DNA of 64,000 nt from Pseudomonadota bacterium (GTDB taxonomy: Bacteria > Pseudomonadota > Gammaproteobacteria > Steroidobacterales > Steroidobacteraceae). The notes under the pieces were generated by a model. That model searched no databases. It saw only the letters and a list, made by a program, of their open reading frames with translations, and had not been told where the DNA came from. Made by a program: the position numbers and the translations under genes. The stretch is taken from NCBI GenBank assembly GCA_021777555.1, contig JAJYDK010000005.1, forward strand, positions 1 through 64,000. The letters are read 5' to 3'. Below, in pieces: positions 56,156-63,379 of this stretch (positions are counted from its first letter, which is position 1; every line of letters begins with the position of its first letter).

Positions 56156-58771
56156 TCATTGACGCGCGAGCGCCCTTCGAAGAATCATCGGAATGACACC
56201 GCCGGCCGCGAGGATTTCGACCTCTCCCGAGGTCTCGATCGCGGCTGCCGCTTCAATCGCGACGACTTCTCCGCTTTGCCGCCTGATGCGCACTGGCACG
56301 GCGCCGCGCGGTCCGAGGGAGCCCACTCGTGCGTCGATCTCGATCAAGTCTCCGGGCTCGAGCGCCAGCCGTTGCGGTGAGCGATCGGCGGGCAGCTTCA
56401 GAGGCAGGACTCCCATGCCGATCAGGTTCGAGCGATGGATCCGCTCGAATCCGAGGGCGAGCACCGCCCGCACGCCGAGCAGGGCCACGCCCTTCGCGGC
56501 CCAATCTCGGGACGACCCCATGCCATAACGCTCGCCAGCCACGATCACCACCGACTGCCCTTCGCGCGCGTATTGCTCCGCAGCCCACCACAACGGATAT
56601 CGCTCACCTGAGCCAGCGTGGATCGTGAAGCCGGGAGGCAGTCCGTCGCCGAGAAGATTGCGCACGCTCTTGTTCGTAAACAGGCCGCGGATCATCACTT
56701 CCCAGTTGCCGCGGCGTGCCGCGTACACGTTCAGGTCATCCGGACGTTCGCCTCTTTTGATCAGGTAATCGGCAGCCTCGCTGGCAGTCGTGATCTGACC
56801 CGCCGGTGATATGTGATCCGTCGTCACATCATCGCCGAGCACCGTCAGAGGGTGAGCCCGATAGAATCCGAGACGCGAGCCCGTTCCGAAACCGGCAAAG
56901 GGCGGGCGGCGAATATAGGTCGATGCCGGATCCCACGGGAAGAGTGGTGTGGAAGGCGCCTCCAGCCCGTTCCAGACCTCGCTGTCCTCAGCCTGCCCGT
57001 AGCAAAGATCGAAATCTGCGGCGACTCCCGCCTGAGCGAGCGCGGCATCGATCTCCGCACCCGTTGGCCAAAGATCTCCCAGCCGGACTTCCCGACCAGC
57101 AGAGGACAGCCCGATGGGATCATGCATGATGTCGCGCCAGACATCACCGGCCAGGGCGAAGGCGACCACCATCGGCGGCGAAGCCAGGAAGCCCGCCTCG
57201 ATTTGCGGGTGCACGCGGCCCGGGAAATTGCGATTCCCCGAAAGGACGGCCACCGGCAGGATGTTGCGCTCCGCCATCGCACGCGCGATCTGCTGGGTGA
57301 GCGGCCCGGAGTTACCGATGCAGGTCGTACACCCATAGCCGACGATGTCGAAGCCTGTCGCGGCCAGATCCTCCATCAGGCCGGCCCGACGCAGGTATCG
57401 CTCCGCGACCGGCGACCCCGGCGCCAGCGAGGTCTTCACCCAGGGCGGCGGCTTCAGCCCCAAGCGCCTCGCTTTCCTGGCGAGCAGGCCGGCGGCGATG
57501 ACGAGCCGGGGATCTGTCGTGTTGGTGCAGCTCGTAATGGCGGCAATTGCGACGGCTCCGTGCGGCGGCAGCTCGCCGGACGCCACCGGCTGCCGGTCGT
57601 GCAACAGCGGAGCGAGCGCCTCGATGGTCTTACCCGGAGGCAGCCGGTCCTGCGGTCTGCGCGGCCCGGACAGGCTGGGGGCGATCTCGCGAAGATCCAA
57701 TTCGATCGTCTCAGTGTACCGAGGTGCCGCATCGGGGTCGAACCAGAAGCCTTGTCGCCTGGTGTAATCCTCCACGAGCCGGACGTGCGCTTCTGAGCGG
57801 CCCGTCGCACGCAGGTAGCGCAACGTCTGCCCGTCGACCGGGAAGAATCCGGAATTGGCACCGAATTCGGGCGCCATGTTTGCCACGACGCAGCGCTCGC
57901 CCGCAGTAAGCGAGGACACGCCTGGCCCGAAAAATTCGACGAATCGATCCGCCAGATCCAGTTTTCTGAGGCGCTCGGTCACCGTAAGTGCCAAATCGGT
58001 CGCCAGCACCCCTTCCGGGAGCCGCCCGATCATTCGGACTCCGACAACGTCCGGTACACGCATGGTGACCGGCACGCCGAAGCAGACGCTCTCGGCCTCC
58101 AAACCGCCGACGCCCCAGGCAAGAACGCCAATTCCGTTGACCATCGGCGTATGGCTGTCCGTGCCGATCAAGGTATCAGGACATGCCCACCGAACACCAT
58201 CGACATAACGCGTGGCGACCACTGTCGACAAACGCTCGATGTTGAGGGTGTGCATGATTCCGGTGCCCGGCGGATGCACTCGGACCCCATCGAGCGCCCG
58301 AGTGGCCCATTTCATGAAACTATAGCGCTCGGCGTTTCTTTCCAGCTCCCGCTCCATGTTGCGCCGCAGCGCATCGCTCGTGCCAAACACGTCGACGGCG
58401 ACCGAATGGTCGGTCGAGACATCGATGGGCAGTACTGGATTGAGCCGGCGGGGATCTCCTCCCGCCTCCGCAAGAGCGGCCCGCATGCCGGCTATATCTA
58501 CGAGGGCGGGCCCACAGGTCGTGTCGTGCATCAGCACCCGGCACGGCAGAAAGGGTATCTCTGCCTCGCTCCGGCCATTTTTCAGCCAATCCAGGATCGA
58601 TCCGGCCGCCCGGGCGCCGTCTGCGCGTCCCGCCCTGAGCACATTCTCGAGCAGGATGCGATGAATATAGGGCAACTGGTGGAGCCTGGCCCCAGCAGTC
58701 CCGCAGAGGTCCGTAGCACGATATTCCTTGCCGTTCGATTGCACGCGCACCAGCCCGCCATATGCAGCCAC
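56156..58771 (-). CDS. aconitate hydratase family protein (AcnA/AcnD-like)
   Basis: An 871-residue iron-sulfur hydratase with the full AcnA/IRP layout. Domains 1-3 hold LPYIHRILLENVLR near 33, NPVLPIDVSTDHSVAVD near 130, and the 4Fe-4S Cys residues in ITSCTNTTDP near 420 and YGCTTCIGNSGPL near 485. Domain 4 is a swivel with AGERYGMGSSRDWAAKG near 765. It interconverts a tricarboxylate or 2-methylcitrate-type substrate via the cis-aconitate form. The location by an IDH-like gene suggests a dedicated rather than central-TCA role. It starts with GTG, 3 bp after the HigA-like gene, and is convergent with the lactonase gene. Confidence 0.88.
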   Translation of the reverse strand: MAAYGGLVRVQSNGKEYRATDLCGTAGARLHQLPYIHRILLENVLRAGRADGARAAGSILDWLKNGRSEAEIPFLPCRVLMHDTTCGPALVDIAGMRAALAEAGGDPRRLNPVLPIDVSTDHSVAVDVFGTSDALRRNMERELERNAERYSFMKWATRALDGVRVHPPGTGIMHTLNIERLSTVVATRYVDGVRWACPDTLIGTDSHTPMVNGIGVLAWGVGGLEAESVCFGVPVTMRVPDVVGVRMIGRLPEGVLATDLALTVTERLRKLDLADRFVEFFGPGVSSLTAGERCVVANMAPEFGANSGFFPVDGQTLRYLRATGRSEAHVRLVEDYTRRQGFWFDPDAAPRYTETIELDLREIAPSLSGPRRPQDRLPPGKTIEALAPLLHDRQPVASGELPPHGAVAIAAITSCTNTTDPRLVIAAGLLARKARRLGLKPPPWVKTSLAPGSPVAERYLRRAGLMEDLAATGFDIVGYGCTTCIGNSGPLTQQIARAMAERNILPVAVLSGNRNFPGRVHPQIEAGFLASPPMVVAFALAGDVWRDIMHDPIGLSSAGREVRLGDLWPTGAEIDAALAQAGVAADFDLCYGQAEDSEVWNGLEAPSTPLFPWDPASTYIRRPPFAGFGTGSRLGFYRAHPLTVLGDDVTTDHISPAGQITTASEAADYLIKRGERPDDLNVYAARRGNWEVMIRGLFTNKSVRNLLGDGLPPGFTIHAGSGERYPLWWAAEQYAREGQSVVIVAGERYGMGSSRDWAAKGVALLGVRAVLALGFERIHRSNLIGMGVLPLKLPADRSPQRLALEPGDLIEIDARVGSLGPRGAVPVRIRRQSGEVVAIEAAAAIETSGEVEILAAGGVIPMILRRALARQ

Positions 58772-58774
58772 CTG

Positions 58775-59095
58775 TCACACCTCGTGCGTTGTCGATGCCG
58801 AAACGCGGATCACGAGCGGTTCGACTCGGACGACCTGCTTCGTCACTTCAGGAGGGCGTGCGGCGATCCGTAGAGCGTCCTCTGCTTTCCGGTCGAGCCA
58901 GATCCGAGGAGAGGTTCCGCAGTAGCGGCCGGAGAGGAGAGCGAGCCTTGGCGCGATGTGCCGTTGCCTGCGCACGACCTGCTGCAGATGAGAAGTGTCC
59001 ACATGGAGCGCTTTTGTCAGCCGGTTGCTGCTCATGCCCCAGGGCCGGAGGCGGTCTTTCTCCAGGATCCGGCCCAGCCGAGCCGGTCGCCGCAT
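58775..59095 (-). CDS. HigA-like antitoxin / Xre-type regulator without a HigB partner
   Basis: A 106-residue protein matching the HigA antitoxin pattern: LGRILEKDRLRPWGMSSNRL, LTKALHVDTSHLQQVVRRQR, then LALLSGRYCGTSPRIWLDRK. The helix-turn-helix spans residues about 20-60. In HigA this protein sits just after the toxin HigB and represses the operon. I searched the 600 bases upstream on this strand and see no HigB signature (LHPLKG or GNWR). Instead the gene ends 3 bp before the aconitase start. It may be a decayed remnant or a recruited repressor. The start at ATG 59095 is chosen by family length; no strong ribosome-binding site. Confidence 0.6.
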   Translation of the reverse strand: MRRPARLGRILEKDRLRPWGMSSNRLTKALHVDTSHLQQVVRRQRHIAPRLALLSGRYCGTSPRIWLDRKAEDALRIAARPPEVTKQVVRVEPLVIRVSASTTHEV

Positions 59096-59425
59096 GACTT
59101 GCGGTCCGTTGGTTCCGCTGTGTCGTTTGTTCACTCGTCCTCCGGGCAGCTTATCGGCCACGATGTTCTTGCGCAAGCCATCGGGCAGGCCGACGCATCT
59201 CAGTGGCGCCTCCGTCGGGGCGCAGACCGCCCGGCACCGCGGAGCGGCGGCGGACAATTGATCCGCGCCGCTGAAGCACTACTCTATGGGGTACTCTCGC
59301 TACTGAATCGGGCAACGTGACAGCACTGCAGCCCGGATCGCCGCATCGCTGAAGGGGACAATGGGGCGTGGATGGCACCGCACCCCCTCGTGTCTCCGCC
59401 AGTTCCGCAGGATGTCGCGGCATTT

Positions 59426-59447
59426 GGTTTTTGTCAATGGTAAAGCC
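59426..59447 (-). promoter_or_regulatory. inverted repeat C: putative operator towards the HigA-like/aconitase unit
   Basis: GGTTTTT-N8-TAAAGCC on the plus strand. Like repeat A it contains TTTTGTCAA, giving TTGACA on the minus strand, with CATCCT 17 bases further, the same pair seen at repeat A. The distance to the HigA-like start is about 330 bases, so either the leader is long or a small unit lies between. Confidence 0.42.
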
Positions 59448-59551
59448 TATTCAGCCCTTCAAGTCCCTGGCGCGCTATCTTGGCTCGACCATAGGAACTC
59501 GTCTTTCGAAAGACAGCACCCAGCTTCGGACAGGTGGCAGCCATATATTGC

Positions 59552-59579
59552 TTGTCTAGACTGATAAAACCAGTATCAT
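59552..59579 (+). promoter_or_regulatory. possible promoter of the propeller gene
   Basis: TTGTCT (59552-59557) and TATCAT (59574-59579) are 16 bases apart, about 120 bases before the GTG at 59700. The spacer contains CTGATAAAACC, close to the TTGACAAAACC half of repeat A. Confidence 0.4.
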
Positions 59580-59699
59580 GATTTGCCTGCCGTGACCCGC
59601 TGCCACAGCCATCACGGGTAACATGGGGATTCACGGCGACTGTCAACGACGGCCGCCATCGTTCCCGCGCCATGCTCCCACCCGGAATGGAGAGTCGAC

Positions 59700-60779
59700 G
59701 TGCACAGATTGAGACCCTTGCTGCCACCCGCCGCCCTCCTGATGGCCGCCCTGTCATGTCTGATAGCGGCCGGCCCCGCACGCGCCGGACAGGCCCCCTT
59801 CGGGCGGATCGGAACCATACAGGTGCCCGGGAATCCCCTTGAATCGTTCGACATAGGATTCGTCAACGACCGCGGGATCTATGTGCTTTCCGACCGGTCC
59901 AACGGCGGACTCGATTTCTTCAGCGCATCCGAAGACAGGTTCATCGGACGCGTCACCGGCTTTGAACGGGGTGCGGGTCCCAATGGTGTGCTCGCGGTCG
60001 GGCGGGACGAATTCTGGGCGGGAGATGGCGGCAGCACTGTGAAAGTCGTCAACCTGCGCACCAGGAAGGTGATCGCAAGCATATCGACGGGAGGCAGGAG
60101 GCGTGCCGACGAGATGACGTACGATCCACGTGACCATCTCGTCGCGGCCGTCAACAACGACGACGATCCACCCTTCGTCACTTTCATCTCGACGCGCACC
60201 CGCAAGGTTCTCGGTCGCCTGGAGCTGACGCAAGCCACCGGCGGCGCCGAGCAACCGCTTTGGAATCCCTCCTCGGGTTACCTATACCTTTCGATTCCCG
60301 TTCTCGATCATCAGAAGGCGCATGGGGCGATCGCAGTGATCGATCCACGCAGCCGCAGACTGGTCAAGCTCCTGCCGGTCACCCGATGCATGCCGGCGGG
60401 ACTGGTCCTGGGACCGCACGGCGACATGCTCGTCGCATGCAGCGATGACGCGATTTCCGCGGGATTTGCCGCACGCTCGTTCGTGATCAATACCTCGGGC
60501 AAAGTCATCGCACGCATCCCGATCGGTGGCTCCGATGAGGCCTGGTCCGAGCCGAGGGCCGGCCTGTATCTCCTCGCCGCGGTCGCGAACCCCGGCGGCC
60601 CCGTGCTCGGCGTGGTCAATGCGCGCACGAACCGGCTGACCGCCATCCTGCCCACTGGACCGCACGCACATTCGGTGGCGGCAGACGGCCGTACAGGCAG
60701 GGTTTTCGTGCCGATCGCTCCCGGAGGAACACAGGCCGGCTGCGCGAGGGGATGCATTGCGGTATTCGGCCCTCGATGA
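59700..60779 (+). CDS. secreted YncE-like beta-propeller protein
   Basis: A 359-residue periplasmic protein with a clear signal peptide (LLPPAALLMAALSCLIAAGP, cut near GPARA). The rest is repeating beta-propeller blades with the YVTN/YncE-style phrases DRGIYVLSDRSNGGLDF, VKVVNLRTRKVIASISTGG, GAIAVIDPRSRRLVKLLPVT and VLGVVNARTNRLTAILPTG. The fold is shared with lactonases and quinoprotein-like binders; I see no catalytic set that decides. Placed among lactone and hydroxyacid enzymes, a periplasmic binding or lactonase role is possible. Two late Cys (CARGCIAV) may form a disulfide. The start is a GTG. Confidence 0.75.
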   Translation: MHRLRPLLPPAALLMAALSCLIAAGPARAGQAPFGRIGTIQVPGNPLESFDIGFVNDRGIYVLSDRSNGGLDFFSASEDRFIGRVTGFERGAGPNGVLAVGRDEFWAGDGGSTVKVVNLRTRKVIASISTGGRRRADEMTYDPRDHLVAAVNNDDDPPFVTFISTRTRKVLGRLELTQATGGAEQPLWNPSSGYLYLSIPVLDHQKAHGAIAVIDPRSRRLVKLLPVTRCMPAGLVLGPHGDMLVACSDDAISAGFAARSFVINTSGKVIARIPIGGSDEAWSEPRAGLYLLAAVANPGGPVLGVVNARTNRLTAILPTGPHAHSVAADGRTGRVFVPIAPGGTQAGCARGCIAVFGPR

Positions 60780-60881
60780 GATGGGAAGTCAGGACCTGCC
60801 GCAACCCTGGCGTCCCTTACGGCCTGGCATGAGCCGGACTGCGGCGTTCGCAAGGCGGCCAGCACCGAGCGGAGGAGGCGG

Positions 60882-61961
60882 ATGAGCGCGGATTTTCGCA
60901 TTTCACCTGCGACGCTCCAGGGGTTTGCCATAGAGCTCTTCGAACGAGCGGGTCTTCCCGCGGAGCACGCGGCAATCATCGGTCACGATCTCGTCGCCGC
61001 GGACCTGCGGGGGCTGGCTTCTCATGGGGTCTCGCGGATTCCCATGTATCTCGAGCGACTCCGACGAGGTGTGGTGAATCCGCGGCCGCGTATCGGAATC
61101 AGCAGGATCACACCGGCCGTGTCGCTGGTGGACGGTGATGAGGGCATGGGCTTCCTGGTCGCCCATACGGCAATGAGCGAGGCAATTGATCTCGCGCGGG
61201 CGGTCGGCATCGGCCTCGTCGGTGTTCACCGGAGCACGCACTTTGGAATGTCGGCCCTCTACGTGCGGCAAGCAATGGACGCGGGTTTCATCTCGCTCGT
61301 ATTCACCAACTCATCGCCCGCGCTGCCGGTCTGGGGAGGGCGGACGCCGTTTCTCGGCGCCGCTCCGATAGCCGCCGGGGTCCCCGGCGGCAGGCATCCC
61401 GGTTATCTACTCGACATGGCGATGACGGGGATCGCCCGCGGCAAGATCCGGCTCGCCGCGAGACACGGGATCCCCATCGACCCGGGGCTGGCCCTCGACA
61501 CGGACGGTGCCCCGACCCGAGATGCAGCCAAGGCCTTCGAAGGCGTGTGTCTGCCCTTCGGCGGACACAAGGGTGCCGCGCTCGCCATGCTGATGGATCT
61601 GCTGTGCGGCGTATTCACCGGCGCGAACTTCGGTGGCACGGTCAAGAGCCTCTATTTCGATCACTCCGGACCGCAGAACGTCGGACATCTGCTCCTCGTC
61701 GTGCGCCGCGACCTCTTCATGTCCAAAGAGGAATTCGATCATCGAATGGATACCTTCGTCGAGCGGGCCAAGGCATGCCCGCGGGCGTCACAGTTCGACG
61801 ACATCCAGATGCCGGGCGAGCCGGAAGACCGCAGGGAGACGGTTCTGCGCCATGAGGGGATCCCACTCTCCCCCGAGGTGCTGTCGGATCTCGACGCCGA
61901 GGCCGACAGGTTGGGCGCTGCGCGGCTGGCGCGGGATTCTCCAGGCTGCACTGAGACATGA
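60882..61961 (+). CDS. Ldh-family (malate/lactate/sulfolactate) NAD(P)-dependent oxidoreductase
   Basis: A 359-residue member of the second malate/L-lactate dehydrogenase family (LDH2/MDH2). Near residue 45 ADLRGLASHGVSRIPMYLER carries the catalytic His and Arg. VGVHRSTHFGMSALYVRQAM near 112 and VFTNSSPALPVWGG near 140 follow, with MAMTGIARGKIRLAA and the C-terminal PFGGHKGAALAMLMDLLCG binding the nucleotide. It oxidises 2-hydroxy acids such as malate, lactate, ureidoglycolate or 2,3-diketogulonate. The reverse-orientation genes downstream are convergent. Confidence 0.88.
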   Translation: MSADFRISPATLQGFAIELFERAGLPAEHAAIIGHDLVAADLRGLASHGVSRIPMYLERLRRGVVNPRPRIGISRITPAVSLVDGDEGMGFLVAHTAMSEAIDLARAVGIGLVGVHRSTHFGMSALYVRQAMDAGFISLVFTNSSPALPVWGGRTPFLGAAPIAAGVPGGRHPGYLLDMAMTGIARGKIRLAARHGIPIDPGLALDTDGAPTRDAAKAFEGVCLPFGGHKGAALAMLMDLLCGVFTGANFGGTVKSLYFDHSGPQNVGHLLLVVRRDLFMSKEEFDHRMDTFVERAKACPRASQFDDIQMPGEPEDRRETVLRHEGIPLSPEVLSDLDAEADRLGAARLARDSPGCTET

Positions 61962-62072
61962 TGGCGAGCACGCCATGCATACGATGCGGCCGCGCGGGGA
62001 TGGCTGGCGCGTTGGGAGCCGGTCCGGGACCGGTCCGATTCGAGGCCCGGATCTGGCTTGCTCGTGCGCGCA

Positions 62073-62894
62073 TTACGGCTGCCCGTCCGCACCGGCTGGC
62101 GCGACAGCGGCTTCTCGCTGGCCGCTTCTCTCAAGCGCCTCGGCGACGAAGCCGGTTGCTTTCAGCTCCTCGATGAGCCCGTGCAGCCATGCACGGGCGG
62201 CATTGCGGCCGCGCGGCGTACCGACCGCCTGCCGTATCGCCGTAAACGACTCCTCGATGACACGCAGTCCGGGATGAGTCGCCGCGAATGCATCGAGTGG
62301 CTGCCTGACCCCCGCTGCCGCATCGAGGCCCTGATCGAGGAAGAGCTCGAGGGCTCCAGCGGAAGTATCGCTCCGGATGAGAGTCGCATGTTTCAGCGCG
62401 CGACTCAGAAACAGATCGTACGCCGCCCCCTTGCCCACGGCGATGCGCACGCCCGGACGGTCGAAGTCACCGACGCGTCGGAGCGCACTATCCTGCCGGA
62501 CCACATACGCACCTTCGATGATCACGTACGGAGCCGTGAACAGAATATGCGAGGCACGAGCCGGATCGATGGCCAGGAATACCAGGTCGAGAGCTCCCGA
62601 GACAGCCGCTTGGAACACCTTCGCCGCAGCATCGAACTTCGAGAATGCGATCGTGACGTCGAGACGGCGGCCGATTTCGCGCGCGATGTCGACGCTCGCG
62701 CCGCGCAACTCCCCGGTCGTCGCATCCGCTTGTGCGAGCACCGGGTTGCCGCAATTGATGGCCACCCGCAAGAGTCGGTTCGGAGCAAGCTCGTCGCGAA
62801 CGGCCGGGGTGGTCCCGTTCATCACGGTGCCTGACCGTTGCTGCGCCACCTCTGCTCCATCGGCTGGTCCACACTGCGGTTCTCGATCAGACAT
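62073..62894 (-). CDS. solute-binding-protein family 3 domain protein without a signal peptide
   Basis: A 273-residue (249 from ATG 62822) type-2 periplasmic-binding-fold protein. RLLRVAINCGNPVLAQAD and RGASVDIAREIGRRLD start lobe 1. SGALDLVFLAIDPARASHIL, FTAPYVIIEGAYVVRQDSAL and VRIAVGKGAAYDLFLSRAL are the ABC amino-acid-binding blocks. No signal peptide or lipobox is visible at either start, and no permease or ATPase gene is nearby. It may therefore be a cytoplasmic enzyme or sensor derived from a binding protein, or the start may be misjudged. It is 38 bp downstream of the cupin gene on the same strand. Confidence 0.72.
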   Translation of the reverse strand: MSDREPQCGPADGAEVAQQRSGTVMNGTTPAVRDELAPNRLLRVAINCGNPVLAQADATTGELRGASVDIAREIGRRLDVTIAFSKFDAAAKVFQAAVSGALDLVFLAIDPARASHILFTAPYVIIEGAYVVRQDSALRRVGDFDRPGVRIAVGKGAAYDLFLSRALKHATLIRSDTSAGALELFLDQGLDAAAGVRQPLDAFAATHPGLRVIEESFTAIRQAVGTPRGRNAARAWLHGLIEELKATGFVAEALERSGQREAAVAPAGADGQP

Positions 62895-62932
62895 GGCACA
62901 GCCCATTGGCGGGTCGTGCCCGTTTGCGCCAG

Positions 62933-63352
62933 TCACCTGGCGTGCTCCGACGAGACGAAACTGGTCTGTCCGGTCTCCGTGATCTTTCGGGTGGCATCGA
63001 CGCGCGCATAGATCCAGAAAATCTTCATCGGCTGTGTTTCGGACAGGTTGCGGAATCGGTGTGACACGTTTGGCGGTATCCATGTCGTGTCGAGCGGCTG
63101 CAGCCGGATCTCCCGATCTTCCAGATCGAGCATCGCCTCTCCCTCCAGCAACATCACGCTCTCCTCGCAATTGTGGCTGTGGAATGGGATGGCACTGGCG
63201 GGTGCGAAGGAAGTGATGCCGTTGATGAACGAGCGTGCCCCGATTGACGGACCCACCAGGGCCGTGGTTCGCGCGCCACCGCCCCGTTCATGGACGGGAA
63301 GGGCCCCAGGCCGGAGGACTACCGGTTTCAGTTCAGGGGTATTGCTGGCCAT
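62933..63352 (-). CDS. cupin-domain protein
   Basis: A 139-residue single-domain cupin. The two metal-binding motifs are IPFHSHNCEESVMLLEGEAM near residue 60 (His-His-Glu) and WIPPNVSHRFRNLS near 98 (late His). Small cupins act as isomerases, dioxygenases or ligand sensors. ATG 63352 has GAGGAATTCCC in front; the six residues further upstream are not needed. It is co-oriented with the ALDH gene upstream (27 bp) and the binding-protein-like gene downstream, so it is probably part of one operon that continues past the window. Confidence 0.82.
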   Translation of the reverse strand: MASNTPELKPVVLRPGALPVHERGGGARTTALVGPSIGARSFINGITSFAPASAIPFHSHNCEESVMLLEGEAMLDLEDREIRLQPLDTTWIPPNVSHRFRNLSETQPMKIFWIYARVDATRKITETGQTSFVSSEHAR

Positions 63353-63379
63353 GGGAATTCCTCGATGCAATGAACCGGG

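Larger units (their letters stand above)
59096..59699. other. intergenic control region between the HigA-like/aconitase unit and the propeller gene
   Basis: No gene is convincing in these 604 bases. The base composition is noticeably lower in GC around 59400-59620. It holds inverted repeat C (59426-59447) facing the HigA-aconitase unit and a promoter-like pair facing the propeller gene (59552-59579). The part nearest the HigA-like gene (59096-59400) could hold a decayed gene, but no frame resembles a known protein. Confidence 0.45.

Noticed and set aside
59096..59423. A HigB toxin gene upstream of the HigA-like gene
   Set aside because: None of the minus-strand frames has the LHPLKG or GNWR blocks; the open frames there are short and compositionally like non-coding DNA.
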